A stretch of 43,269 bases of DNA from Candidatus Thorarchaeota archaeon. GTDB lineage: Archaea; Asgardarchaeota; Thorarchaeia; Thorarchaeales; Thorarchaeaceae. Every line of letters begins with the position of its first letter. The first letter of the stretch is position 1. Positions 23,485 to 32,348 of the stretch are shown here, one piece after another. The notes under the pieces are model-generated. The model did not search any database. It saw only the letters and a program-made list of their open reading frames with translations, and was not told where the DNA came from. The position numbers and the translations under genes were made by a program. The stretch covers positions 1 through 43,269 of the forward strand of contig RDNZ01000024.1 in the NCBI GenBank assembly GCA_011364905.1, written 5' to 3'.

Positions 23485-24369
23485 CTAGACATCGTTATAA
23501 TTAATTCCAAGCTGCAACCAAACTTCTGAGTCTTGGGGAAATGCACTCTTGAAGGCCTTCAGCGTTGTGCTGTCTTGATTGAGGTATGCCAGAGCCTTAG
23601 CGAGTAGCGGCCAAGCAGCGAATCTGCTGGGATTAACTTCTATTGCTGATTTGAACGATTCAACACAATCTTCAAACAACTCAAGCTGATAGGCCACAAC
23701 ACCACGATTGTTCCATGCATTGGAGTTTTGCGGATCTAATTCTGTAGCGTGAATCAATACTTCCATCGCTTCATCGTTTCTTTTAAGCCGACTGAGTGAG
23801 TTTCCAAGACTGCTCCAACTTGCCGCCAACCTTGGCTCAATGGCCAGAGCATGCCTGAACGCATCAACTGATTCTTCTATTTGTCCCAAATCCTGCAAGG
23901 CAGTTCCAAGATTGTGCCAGGTTTCATGATTCGACGGATCCGCTTTCGCAGACATTCTGAATGCGTGGAGAGCATCCTCATGTTTAGCAAAATGAATGTA
24001 AAGGAATGCTAGATTGTACCAAGCCTTAGCATCTGAAGAATCTACTTCAGTAGCCCTTTCGGCTGCAATCGTCGCCTCGACTGGCATGCCCATTTGAAGG
24101 TAGCTACCAGAAAGATTCCGCCAGTTTTCTGAGTTGTTTGGTTCCACTTCAGTTGCTTTCTTGAAAGCTACAAGTGATTCACCAGTCCTTCCAAACATTG
24201 TCAGAGTCATTCCAAGAAAGGACCACGCATGGGCATTATTTGGATCAATCTCTGTTGCCTTACGGAGTAAAACAAGAGCATCATCAGGTTTGCTCTGGGA
24301 CAGCATCACTATACCTTGAGCTGTGAGTTCGTTGGCATCTTCCAATTTGTCGTTCTTACGTTTAAACAT
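23485..24369 (-). CDS. Tetratricopeptide repeat protein
   Basis: This 294-residue protein is almost wholly TPR. I count eight consecutive 34-residue repeats with the W/Y-x-x-L-G...A...A/F...P consensus, for example ALVLLRKATEIDPNNAHAW and SVDAFRHALAIEPRLAASW. They are preceded by a charged N-terminus of about 20 residues. TPR arrays form superhelical protein-binding scaffolds, and no enzymatic domain is attached. The array lacks a signal peptide, so it is cytosolic. ATG 24369 is preferred over the GTG one codon earlier, with GAGGG about 6 nt upstream. It is divergent from trmI. The partner is unknown. Confidence 0.92.
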   Translation of the reverse strand: MFKRKNDKLEDANELTAQGIVMLSQSKPDDALVLLRKATEIDPNNAHAWSFLGMTLTMFGRTGESLVAFKKATEVEPNNSENWRNLSGSYLQMGMPVEATIAAERATEVDSSDAKAWYNLAFLYIHFAKHEDALHAFRMSAKADPSNHETWHNLGTALQDLGQIEESVDAFRHALAIEPRLAASWSSLGNSLSRLKRNDEAMEVLIHATELDPQNSNAWNNRGVVAYQLELFEDCVESFKSAIEVNPSRFAAWPLLAKALAYLNQDSTTLKAFKSAFPQDSEVWLQLGINYNDV

Positions 24370-24424
24370 CACAAACCCTCACAGGATTGATTGTAGCTAT
24401 GATACATATTTCTTCTGGGACATG

Positions 24425-24432
24425 CATATATC
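24425..24432 (+). promoter_or_regulatory. TATA-like box for TrmI gene
   Basis: CATATATC lies about 50 nt before ATG 24479. The predicted start is near 24455, leaving a leader that contains the GGGAG SD at 24467-24471. Confidence 0.45.
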
Positions 24433-24478
24433 GAGTCGTTTAGAAAGAATCAAAACATGAGCGAGTGGGAGAAAACCT

Positions 24479-25264
24479 ATGCAAGACCGGATTCAGGATG
24501 GCAGTCATATCTTCATATTCCTAGATGGAAAGAGGAACTGGATAAGAAAGGTTGTAGCTGGAAAGGAGTTCCACTCAAACAAAGGAATCATCAAGTATGA
24601 TGATATCATTGGAAGGCCATTCGGAATCAGAATCGAGAGCCATTCAGGAACGGTCTTTCAAATACATAGACCAAGTCAAACTGACATTCAGATTGCTATG
24701 GGAAGAAACACGCAGATTGTGTACCCAAAAGATGCAGGTACAATCCTGGTTGAAGCCGGAATCAGTGCAGGGATGAGAGTAGTTGAGTCTGGCACCGGAT
24801 CAGGAGCATTAACAAGCATCCTCTCCAGAGCAGTTGGCCCGTCTGGACAGATCTTTACCTACGAGATCAGAGAAGACATGTTCAATGGAGCTAGGAAGAA
24901 TCTGGAAAAGTATGGACTCACAGAAAACATCACGATGCATCATCAAGACATTCTTGAGGGTATCAAGGAGGAAGATATCGACGCTGTCGTACTTGACCTA
25001 GCCACGCCATGGGAACTCACTGACGAGGCTCACCGAGTGCTGAAACCAAGTCGCTATATTGCAAGTTATAGTCCAACCATCGAACAGACCATGAAGACAT
25101 GCAAGGCGTTGGGGGAGAGTGGTAAGTGGGGCATGATAAAGACGCTCGAAGTCTTGGAGAGAGAGATTATGGTACGTGAGAACAAGACACGACCCACAAC
25201 TTGGATGGTCGCTCACACGGGATATCTCACATTTGCGAGAACCATGGTTGTGGATGATGAATAG
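24479..25264 (+). CDS. trmI: tRNA (adenine-57/58-N1)-methyltransferase TrmI
   Basis: This 261-residue SAM-dependent methyltransferase forms m1A at positions 57/58 of the tRNA T-loop in archaea. The N-terminal beta domain has EFHSNKGIIKYDDIIGRPFG and the family signature NTQIVYPKDAG. The Rossmann part has the SAM-binding ESGTGSGALT, the acidic TYEIRED at the end of strand 2, and the catalytic-site strand AVVLDLATPWE. IASYSPTIEQ closes the family pattern. Family length and order are complete. ATG 24479 has GGGAG 7 nt upstream. An ATG at 24457 is in another frame. Confidence 0.93.
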   Translation: MQDRIQDGSHIFIFLDGKRNWIRKVVAGKEFHSNKGIIKYDDIIGRPFGIRIESHSGTVFQIHRPSQTDIQIAMGRNTQIVYPKDAGTILVEAGISAGMRVVESGTGSGALTSILSRAVGPSGQIFTYEIREDMFNGARKNLEKYGLTENITMHHQDILEGIKEEDIDAVVLDLATPWELTDEAHRVLKPSRYIASYSPTIEQTMKTCKALGESGKWGMIKTLEVLEREIMVRENKTRPTTWMVAHTGYLTFARTMVVDDE

Positions 25265-25285
25265 AAAGATTAACATGGCTAAAGG

Positions 25286-25293
25286 CTTATATG
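25286..25293 (+). promoter_or_regulatory. TATA-like box for the 25.3-26.1 kb gene pair
   Basis: CTTATATG lies about 60 nt before ATG 25349, placing transcription start near 25316. It probably drives both small genes that follow. Confidence 0.45.
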
Positions 25294-25348
25294 CGTACGC
25301 GCTCATTTTATGTTGGTTGTCGATTATTGTTGACGGTTGTCGGAAGAA

Positions 25349-25675
25349 ATGACGTATCACCATAAACGAGCTTCTTGTTGCAGGGAAACGAAAGAGATCC
25401 TCAACAATATACTGCAAATGAAGAAATCTGAGTATGACCTGTTTGAATCTACTCCTGATTCTGCGCTTGTGAAATCTGGCAATGAACAACGAGACGAGGT
25501 CAATGTCCTATCTAGTAATGAAACAGAAGATGTGGACGAACCAATGGAAGACATACAGAACTACGAGCCAACACAAGAGATGGACTTCAAGGCGGATGAG
25601 ATAAAGGACTGTTTAGAGAAGAAGAAAAAGAGAAGGAACTACATCGAGTTCCGTTCAAACTACGAAAAGGACTAG
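25349..25675 (+). CDS. Small acidic/charged hypothetical protein
   Basis: Not recognised. The 108-residue protein has a short N-terminal HHKRASCC segment, a long acidic, probably disordered middle (Glu/Asp/Ser/Asn-rich), and a C-terminal basic helix beginning EIKDCLEKKKKRRNY. ATG 25349 gives a plausible leader from the TATA-like box, but no good SD is present, and TTG 25337 is an alternative. It is followed 11 nt later by the winged-helix gene, which has a strong SD, so the two are likely an operon. Its coding status rests on the tight spacing and open frame; composition alone is not decisive. Confidence 0.55.
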   Translation: MTYHHKRASCCRETKEILNNILQMKKSEYDLFESTPDSALVKSGNEQRDEVNVLSSNETEDVDEPMEDIQNYEPTQEMDFKADEIKDCLEKKKKRRNYIEFRSNYEKD

Positions 25676-25686
25676 GAGGGGTATTA

Positions 25687-26064
25687 ATGCAAGATGAAAA
25701 GGAATTAAACAAACTCCGAAAGGAAGTTAATGAGTTACGAGAAACCGTCTATACTCTAAAGGATACGATTGTAGAACTCACGAGTAAATTGAAACTCACA
25801 CCTGATGCTGGAACGCCATATGACAAAGGCCAATACAATGTATTTAGTGATCGTGGAAATTGTTTGGAAGGAGACCTAAGTTGGAATCGGTTGATGAACC
25901 TACTGAACGAGGAGGATTTTGGCCTTACAGCGACGGAGCTTGCAGAAAAATGGGGGAGGTCTCGCTCTAGGACCAGCGAGGTCTTGAACAAGCTTGTTGA
26001 TGAGGGACATCTCGTAAAGATTCGCGATGGTCGTCAGATAAGATTTAGAACTGCAGACGAGTAG
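25687..26064 (+). CDS. Coiled-coil plus winged-helix DNA-binding protein
   Basis: The 125-residue protein has an N-terminal coiled coil (about 1-38; KELNKLRKEVNELRETVYTL), a short Gly-rich connector, and a C-terminal winged helix (about 60-122). The C-terminal part shows LTATELAEKWGRSRSRTSEV as the helix-turn-helix, then LNKLVDEGHLVKI as recognition helix and wing start, ending in IRFRTADE. The arrangement is typical of small dimeric transcription regulators of the MarR/ArsR-like superfamily. GAGGGG about 6 nt before ATG 25687 is a strong SD. Its partner gene lies 11 nt upstream. It may regulate its own operon or the adjacent 782-residue gene; targets are unknown. Confidence 0.8.
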   Translation: MQDEKELNKLRKEVNELRETVYTLKDTIVELTSKLKLTPDAGTPYDKGQYNVFSDRGNCLEGDLSWNRLMNLLNEEDFGLTATELAEKWGRSRSRTSEVLNKLVDEGHLVKIRDGRQIRFRTADE

Positions 26065-26204
26065 GCCACTCAGGTTATTTCACTCTTTGTCAAATGTTGT
26101 TGACGCGCAGGTAGGCGGCAGAAGCTACCAAAGTCAGCGCAAGTACGCTTAAGTAAGAGTAAGTTGCTTTTTCATGGTGCGCGACTTTCGAGGAGGTAGC
26201 TCAA

Positions 26205-28553
26205 TTGAGTAATGTCGTTCGAGGCTCAAAGAAGAAGGCAAGTGTATCGGAAGAGAAAGATGAAGAGGATACAACAACTATCTACACAAGTCTTCTCTAC
26301 GAACTCAACATCAGGGCACAGGATGCTGTGAGAGAATTCGCGTTGCATGATATCGATGACAGAGCCGGTCTTGAGCAGAAACGTATTGAGATGCATGATG
26401 CGTTCACTGAACTATATGACACAATTGCTACCTTCAATGAACAGCTTATGGTTGATGACTTTGATCTTGCATATCTCAAGAACAGAGCTGCACAGAGCGA
26501 GGGAGAAAACAAGGAACAGCTTGAGAATGCACTCGAAGACCTGAAGGTCCAATCTCAGAAGAATCTAGCAGATGTCTGGATGGCGCGGGTAATGTCGTGG
26601 CTTCATCAGGCTGCAGCTGCAAGCGGGCCTTTTGTTGAGGAAGAACATGAAGACAAGCTGAAGAGCGCATCCAAACATATGGCGGCAGTCTATACCATGC
26701 TTGAACGACCTTTCTCTGCAGTTCCCAGTAAGGTAGATGGAACTCAGAAACTGAGACGAGTCGCGTTAGGTATGCAAGCATATTCGCTTCTCAAAGAAAG
26801 TCTGGAAACAGACAATGCTGAACTCAACTCAATTCTCGGAAAAAACAAGAGCGCAGAAGCCGAGTTCTATGACGAGTTTCTTAACGAACTGATTGGACAA
26901 GAAAGCACATTCCGGCAAGCATTCAATCCATTTGATGAACTTGTGTGGCGTGATATCATCAGCTCCTTCATCTTTGAACAAGCGACAGACCTCTACAATG
27001 AGGCAATCCCATATTTTGGGAAACGACGTGAGCATAAAGAGCAAGTTTCTATGATGAAGGCATGGAAGCAGAACACAGCAGGTCTCTGCGAGGTGTATCT
27101 GGCAATGACTTACACAGACATTGCTGATGCACAGATGCGTGCTGGTAATCTGGAAGATGCATCCAAACTGTACAATGTTGCCTCTGAGGCATTCAGCAGG
27201 GCAGAGAAGTGTTTCCGAGAGGTAATTGCGCTTCAAACAAATGCGGAGCAATCGCGAATTGACAAAGAACAGAAGAAAGCGCAGTCACTCTATTGCAGTG
27301 TGGAATCAGCGGTACGCATCTTGTCGGATTTGATTGTGATTAACAACAAAACAGAGGCCAACATTGTTTTGAAGGACATATTTAGCAAGCTGGAAAAGGC
27401 CGAGAAGCTCGCAAAGACAAGAGAACTGACAAGTGCGATCAAAGAAGATCTCAAGACATATACGTTTGTTAAGGAACTGCTTGCTAAACGTAAGAGAAAG
27501 ACTGACGATATAAGTAGCATAATTGACCAAATTGACTTTGCGAAGGACCTTAGAAAAACAGGACTCATTCAAGATGTAGGTAAGGATCTTGATGAGGCAC
27601 AAGCACAGATGGCTAATGACCCAGCTGAGGCGCTGGACTCAATTCGTGAGGGCCTTAATAGCCTTGGCTTGCTCCTCAGTCTTGAGGCAGAGGACGAGGA
27701 GGTCGGAAACCTTCGAAACAGGACTCTCGCGCTCTTAAACAATGTGAAGTATATGATTCAGTTTCAGGTTAGCTCGAATTTAGACCATGGCGTGAAATTC
27801 ATCATGTCACGAATTCTCGAGAATCTCCACGCAGCAGAGGCTGCTTCCTATTACAAGGTCATTGGCGAAAAGGAGCCTGCAAGAGAACTCACAGATCTGG
27901 GAAAACTCGCCCTCGCCACGGCATTTGCATCAGAGGCACAAGTGTATTCACGACAATCCGAACAGTGGTCGTTCAGGGCTCAGGTTGAAAGAATAAATGC
28001 CCTTAGGAAGCTGGATGATGAGCTCGCCCAGCTTGAGGATGAGAACCCCATCGAGGATGCCTTGGAGGTCCATGATGGTGCGATTACGAGGATAAAACAG
28101 GCAGTAGCGTCATTTGAATCTGCAGCAAACGAACTCGACAGCGTCAAAGGAAAGGAGGTCCGGACGAAGAACAACGTTGAGATTCAAGTGAAGCAATTGC
28201 ATGGAGTTGTGATGAAGTTCAAGGGAGACCTCTCAAGAATCGAAGGTGCCAAGAGCGATTTCATCGCAGAATACATGTTCAAAACCGGAGAGAAATCAAA
28301 GGCTAAGATACACTATTCTGAGGCAAGCGATGAGCTTCGGGAGGCTGTTGGCAATTACACCGTGGCTGCACAGGTCTTCCAGCAGCTTGGTGATAGCCAA
28401 GCAGCGCAAAATGTTGATGGACGCGCAAAGACCACTGACCTATTGGCTAGGAGCATCTGGGACAACAGACAACGGCTAGAGAGAGACCAGGAACCAAGTG
28501 AGAAGGGAGAGGCTGAGCTGGTAGCGCTATATCTTGGCTCATCTGGTCAATAG
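26205..28553 (+). CDS. Large alpha-helical protein, possible TPR-like scaffold
   Basis: Not recognised. The 782-residue protein has a charged N-terminal tail of about 22 residues and is otherwise almost entirely helical. It is rich in Ala, Glu, Leu and Lys, with no signal peptide, membrane segment or P-loop. Several stretches look like degenerate helical hairpin repeats, for example MTYTDIADAQMRAGNLEDA and KLYNVASEAFSRAEKC, as in TPR or SNAP-like solenoids. TTG 26205 is well supported by GAGGAGGT about 7 nt upstream. A TATA-like CTTAAGTA near 26148 could be its promoter. It converges on atpI, whose stop lies 15 nt away. It may be a protein-interaction scaffold; any eukaryote-like trafficking role is speculation. 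Confidence 0.8.
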   Translation: MSNVVRGSKKKASVSEEKDEEDTTTIYTSLLYELNIRAQDAVREFALHDIDDRAGLEQKRIEMHDAFTELYDTIATFNEQLMVDDFDLAYLKNRAAQSEGENKEQLENALEDLKVQSQKNLADVWMARVMSWLHQAAAASGPFVEEEHEDKLKSASKHMAAVYTMLERPFSAVPSKVDGTQKLRRVALGMQAYSLLKESLETDNAELNSILGKNKSAEAEFYDEFLNELIGQESTFRQAFNPFDELVWRDIISSFIFEQATDLYNEAIPYFGKRREHKEQVSMMKAWKQNTAGLCEVYLAMTYTDIADAQMRAGNLEDASKLYNVASEAFSRAEKCFREVIALQTNAEQSRIDKEQKKAQSLYCSVESAVRILSDLIVINNKTEANIVLKDIFSKLEKAEKLAKTRELTSAIKEDLKTYTFVKELLAKRKRKTDDISSIIDQIDFAKDLRKTGLIQDVGKDLDEAQAQMANDPAEALDSIREGLNSLGLLLSLEAEDEEVGNLRNRTLALLNNVKYMIQFQVSSNLDHGVKFIMSRILENLHAAEAASYYKVIGEKEPARELTDLGKLALATAFASEAQVYSRQSEQWSFRAQVERINALRKLDDELAQLEDENPIEDALEVHDGAITRIKQAVASFESAANELDSVKGKEVRTKNNVEIQVKQLHGVVMKFKGDLSRIEGAKSDFIAEYMFKTGEKSKAKIHYSEASDELREAVGNYTVAAQVFQQLGDSQAAQNVDGRAKTTDLLARSIWDNRQRLERDQEPSEKGEAELVALYLGSSGQ

Positions 28554-28568
28554 ATGATAGATTGCCCG

Positions 28569-30737
28569 TTATGATGCTGAAATGCTGGACTCAACTGCAT
28601 GTTGAGTGACTTGAACTGTGTGCAGACGTATCACGGAGAATGGATGGAAATCAATGCCTCCAGCATGGTAGAACTTGCTGAACCACTCAACGAAATGAAG
28701 TCTTAGTGTATGCAGGAATCCAATTAGCCCTTCAAGAATCCCCACAATTAGTGTCCCGATGAATGCACCAAGGAGAGGAATAGAGGCAGGACCGTACGTG
28801 TGAGTTGCTTCATAGAAGAACTCGTGAGGGACTATTTCGACTCCAAACAGCGAGAATCCTGGAATCGGGATGGTGATCAGAGCAGGAAGCATGGTAATGA
28901 ATACACTACTTAGGATCACGTGAACCGTATTGAGGGCAAAGATACGTGCATAGCTGACTGTGTGACTAATCATCCCAATAACAGACTCCAAGAAGTGGAC
29001 AATTCCATCCATTTTTCCCATGAGAGATGTAACTAGCATGATAATGAGCGGAGCAACGAACATGAGTAGTGTGAAAATCATTGGAGGTATTGGAACCGTA
29101 GGATAGAATGGATTGTGTGCCCCGGTGCCATAGCCAATGCCAATGATGGGAACCCACAAAGACACACTGCCGGATGCTTGGAACCACTCCCCGATACTGC
29201 TGTAGCTGACACCGAAGATGAGGTTGATGAAACCAAGATACATCCACAGATAGGCCACTGCAACCAAGGCCTTCTTCATATCTCTATGTTTCAGTTCATT
29301 GTATAGACTCATGATGATTCCAAGTGAAATTTGGATTACACCAACTTCGATTGAGAGTTTGAGCATGTGTGTTGCACGATTCGGATCAGAGTGAGCAAAC
29401 ACGGGCCATAATGGTTCAATAACAGTTTCTGCGCCAAAGAAGCTCCCAAACAAAAAGCCTCCCAGCATGGCAAATACACCCATCATCATAAGACCCTGAG
29501 CGCCATTTTGGATGTACCCAAGGATGGAACCCCAGTCCTGACCTTTTTTGTTTGCTCTGACTGCAGCATAGCCTATGAGAAAAATGATGAAACCCTGCCC
29601 AACGTCTGAAAACACAAGACCGAAAATAAGTGGAAATGAGAAAGCCATGATCTTCGTGGGGTCGAGGTCGTGGCGAGAGGGGATTCCATATGCTTTGACA
29701 ACATCCTCTGTTGGTTTCATAAACTTAGGGTTTGAGATATAGGTAGGTGCTTCTACCTCAGCGAAATCAGGTCTGTCAAAGGTCACCTCCAAGGCAGGCC
29801 CTACATTATCACTTAGAATCGATTGAAGTTCCTCTTCCTTGCCCTCAGGAATCCATCCCCACATCTTGATTGACTGGTCAGTGTAGACAATGTAGCTTTT
29901 GATGTCAATCCTCTTTCGTTCGATGTCTAGGGTTTCCCAGGCCGCGAGAATTCTTTGGCCCCACTCTTGTGCTATGTGCCCTTTTCGCTGCTCCAGTTGG
30001 TCAATCTCTTTTGTCAATTCAACAATCTGATTTTCAGCACCTGCGACGACTTCCTCAGGACTTCCAGCAGCATCTTCTGGAATAGTAAAAGCTTCAAACT
30101 GCATAGCTGAGAGGATACGCTCAACAGCTTCTTTCAGCTCAATAGGAACAGTAATGATACATGCAGAACCACCTCTCTTGAGTGGAAGAGACCCAATTGT
30201 AAATGCACCATCTGTGACCTCGTTTATGCTCCACCGCAGTTCTGACTCCCTTCCTGAGGGAATGATTCCGGCGGTGGTGAATGTGAACTCAGTTGTACCA
30301 ATGAAACTTGGATCGACACCAAGAGGCTTGAGTGACATCACCACATCAGCAATGCCTCTTTGGCGTTCCATCTCAAGACGGGCGATGGTTATCTTAGAGT
30401 CAATATCAAGAACTTCTTCTTCAACAGCAGAGATTACCTCAGACGCCATATTGAGCGAGTTATCAAGAGTGGAGTCATCCACATCTGTGTATGCACCAGT
30501 TCGTTTTGCTTGGTCAATCTGTAGAGACTCGAGCACCTTTGCAAGCCGTTCAAGAGCAGAGTATACCGTTTCTTCCTGACGAGTCCGCTTCACATCAACA
30601 ATGCCAGCTTGTCGTCTAACGTCGATGAACTCAAAGAGAGAGAATTTCTCAAGCGACATCAAAACTTGCCTCTCGAAGTCTCTATGAGATACGACCTTGG
30701 CTACAATCATTTCCCGAGGACTCATCTGAATGTCCAT
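28569..30737 (-). CDS. atpI: A-type ATP synthase subunit I (a-like stator)
   Basis: The 722-residue subunit I of the archaeal/V-type rotary ATPase has a soluble N-terminal half (about 1-370) with coiled-coil segments, followed by about seven to eight membrane segments. ATKIMAFSFPLIFGLVFSDVGQGFII marks the start of the membrane part in the family (shown in pieces: FPLIFGLVFSDVGQG). SHTVSYARIFALNTVHV contains the essential Arg helix (SYxRIFAL). It forms the ion half-channels next to the c-ring and a peripheral-stalk anchor. It sits alone on the minus strand, divergent from subunits H and E, with a TATA-like TTATTTATA at about 30821-30830. This layout differs from the usual single ATPase operon. 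Confidence 0.93.
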   Translation of the reverse strand: MDIQMSPREMIVAKVVSHRDFERQVLMSLEKFSLFEFIDVRRQAGIVDVKRTRQEETVYSALERLAKVLESLQIDQAKRTGAYTDVDDSTLDNSLNMASEVISAVEEEVLDIDSKITIARLEMERQRGIADVVMSLKPLGVDPSFIGTTEFTFTTAGIIPSGRESELRWSINEVTDGAFTIGSLPLKRGGSACIITVPIELKEAVERILSAMQFEAFTIPEDAAGSPEEVVAGAENQIVELTKEIDQLEQRKGHIAQEWGQRILAAWETLDIERKRIDIKSYIVYTDQSIKMWGWIPEGKEEELQSILSDNVGPALEVTFDRPDFAEVEAPTYISNPKFMKPTEDVVKAYGIPSRHDLDPTKIMAFSFPLIFGLVFSDVGQGFIIFLIGYAAVRANKKGQDWGSILGYIQNGAQGLMMMGVFAMLGGFLFGSFFGAETVIEPLWPVFAHSDPNRATHMLKLSIEVGVIQISLGIIMSLYNELKHRDMKKALVAVAYLWMYLGFINLIFGVSYSSIGEWFQASGSVSLWVPIIGIGYGTGAHNPFYPTVPIPPMIFTLLMFVAPLIIMLVTSLMGKMDGIVHFLESVIGMISHTVSYARIFALNTVHVILSSVFITMLPALITIPIPGFSLFGVEIVPHEFFYEATHTYGPASIPLLGAFIGTLIVGILEGLIGFLHTLRLHFVEWFSKFYHAGGIDFHPFSVIRLHTVQVTQHAVESSISAS

Positions 30738-30822
30738 AGTGTCATCACCAATGTCACAGACTCAGAAATGGCAGTCCAATCGCGTCCTTTTCCGAGCTGT
30801 GTAAGTACTTGACGCTTTCCAC

Positions 30823-30870
30823 GCTATAAATAACCTTTACGACGGAGGTTAATGAAGGTCAATCTTTAAA
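30823..30870 (+). promoter_or_regulatory. Promoter region for atpH-atpE (two TATA-like boxes)
   Basis: CTATAAATA (about 30823-30831) and CTTTAAAGG (about 30863-30871) lie 95 and 55 nt before ATG 30921. The second gives a leader of about 28 nt. The first, read on the opposite strand, may serve atpI. Confidence 0.4.
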
Positions 30871-30920
30871 GGGGAGAGTTATTGGTGGTGGACTACTACC
30901 GTGTACCTTGAGGTATAGTG

Positions 30921-31244
30921 ATGAGTACGGCACACGATGAGATTGACCAGATTCACGAAACCGAAAAAGCAGCCAAAAAGAGAATTGACGATGCTCAGTT
31001 AAAAGCGCGTAAAATCCATGATAAGGCGGATGAAGAAGCAAAGAAGATTGTTGAGGTTGCTGAAAAAGAGGCGAATGAAACCGCCACGAAAAAGCTCAAT
31101 GAAATCCAGAGCAAAAAGGTAGAGATTGAATCACAGGTCATCAAGGAAACCGATAAGGAGATTAAGACGCTACAAGCAGACGCTCAGAAAAAGCGGGATG
31201 TCGCTTATCAAGCTGTCATCAAAATCCTACTGGGGGAGGCATGA
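30921..31244 (+). CDS. atpH: A-type ATP synthase subunit H (peripheral-stalk coiled coil)
   Basis: The 107-residue protein is nearly all coiled coil, with Ala/Glu/Lys heptads such as AAKKRIDDAQLKARKIHDKA and a hydrophobic C-terminal end AYQAVIKILLGEA. This is the size and pattern of subunit H (AhaH), which pairs with subunit E in the peripheral stalk of the archaeal ATPase. A GTG one codon earlier opens the frame, but GAGGT lies 6 nt before ATG 30921. Subunit E follows with 4 nt between stop and start. Identification rests on context, because many coiled coils look alike. Confidence 0.85.
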   Translation: MSTAHDEIDQIHETEKAAKKRIDDAQLKARKIHDKADEEAKKIVEVAEKEANETATKKLNEIQSKKVEIESQVIKETDKEIKTLQADAQKKRDVAYQAVIKILLGEA

Positions 31245-31248
31245 AACA

Positions 31249-31878
31249 ATGAGCGGAATGGAGAATATAATTGAAATCATTAACTCCAAGACTGCAGAGA
31301 AAGAGAAGTCAATCCTTGAAGAAGCTGAGGCGCTGAAAGAACAGAAGCTGAAAGACGCTCGTGCCAAGGCAAGACAAATCACAGATTCAATAACTGGCAA
31401 AGCAGACAACGAAGTGAACGCAGAGATTTCCCGATACGAAGCTAGCGCTAAGCTGAAAGCAAAGTACAAACTACTAGAGGCAAAGGAGGCGCTTATCCAA
31501 GAAATAATGGAATCTGCAACGGAATACCTTGAGGAATCGGTAAAGAAGAAAGCCTATGAGCAGACTCTTGAAACTCTGATTATAGATGGAGCAAAGTCTC
31601 TCGAAGACAATGACTTGGAGATTTTAACGCCAAAGGGGCATGAATCAAAAATCGACCTGAAGAATGTTGAAGCTGCAATCGCGAAACAAATAGGTAAGAA
31701 AATAAAATTGAACATTTCAAAGGAGAATGTTCGTGCAACAGGTGGAGTGATCATTCGAAACAAGGATTCAACACGGTGGGTCGACAACACCTTTGAGGCA
31801 AGATTGGAGCGCTTGCAAGGCAAGATACGTGACTCAATTTCATCAATCCTATTCGGTACTGAAGAAAAGAAAAAGTAG
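31249..31878 (+). CDS. atpE: A-type ATP synthase subunit E
   Basis: The 209-residue subunit E pairs with H to form the peripheral stalk. It has a long N-terminal coiled coil (ILEEAEALKEQKLKDARAKA and following), then a globular C-terminal domain with LTPKGHES-like residues, ATGGVIIRNKDST, the canonical 'GG' turn of subunit E, and NTFEARLERLQGKIR. ATG 31249 has GGAGG 9 nt upstream inside the end of atpH. The longer open frame from 31126 overlaps atpH and is rejected. Length is normal for the family. Confidence 0.92.
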   Translation: MSGMENIIEIINSKTAEKEKSILEEAEALKEQKLKDARAKARQITDSITGKADNEVNAEISRYEASAKLKAKYKLLEAKEALIQEIMESATEYLEESVKKKAYEQTLETLIIDGAKSLEDNDLEILTPKGHESKIDLKNVEAAIAKQIGKKIKLNISKENVRATGGVIIRNKDSTRWVDNTFEARLERLQGKIRDSISSILFGTEEKKK

Positions 31879-31920
31879 AGGGAGGAAGATCACCTCTACT
31901 GGTTTCTCTATGGCCTTCGA

Positions 31921-32328
31921 TTAAGGGAGAATCGTTGGAATATATCCCAGAAGAAGGAATGCAATAACGAAACCGTAGATAGCTACAGCTTCAATGAATA
32001 CAACGTAAAGAATACTCTTTCCGAAAGTTTCAGGTTTCTCGGTAATAGCTCCAAGCGATGCTGCAGAAGCCGTACCCATACCAAGGCCTGCACCAATAGC
32101 AGCCAGACCCAATGCGAGTCCTGCGCCAAGACCAAGGCCGAAGATAGCCCAACCATCACCATCAGCAAGATTTGCCTGTGCAGGCACATATCCATTGTTG
32201 GCTGGAACACCAAGCGCCCTTAGAACCGTTGAAGCATCAGCGATGGAAATTGCAAATACTGCAAGCATGAGCAGTGCTATGCCCATCATCATCATGGCCA
32301 TGAACTTGATTTGTTTGTCGATTTTCAT
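31921..32328 (-). CDS. atpK: A-type ATP synthase proteolipid (subunit K / c)
   Basis: The 135-residue protein has an N-terminal hydrophobic segment (about 10-30), a small connecting loop, and a helical hairpin. The hairpin comprises a Gly/Ala-rich helix (FGLGLGAGLALGLAAIGAG) and a second helix with the ion-binding Glu113 in FIEAVAIYGFVIAF. It is one hairpin per polypeptide with an extra N-terminal helix, probably a signal or anchor. The c-ring carries the driving ion; H+ or Na+ selectivity is not decided by eye. GGAGG lies about 10 nt before ATG 32328. A GTG at 32352 overlaps the atpC stop and is less likely. Confidence 0.92.
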   Translation of the reverse strand: MKIDKQIKFMAMMMMGIALLMLAVFAISIADASTVLRALGVPANNGYVPAQANLADGDGWAIFGLGLGAGLALGLAAIGAGLGMGTASAASLGAITEKPETFGKSILYVVFIEAVAIYGFVIAFLLLGYIPTILP

Positions 32329-32348
32329 GTGATCGTTTCCTCCGAATG

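Noticed and set aside
30859..31041. Short minus-strand ORF near the atpI/atpH intergenic region
   Set aside because: It is antisense to atpH, with no SD and no family resemblance.
31126..31248. Upstream extension of atpE
   Set aside because: It overlaps atpH in another frame; the SD and family start place atpE at 31249.
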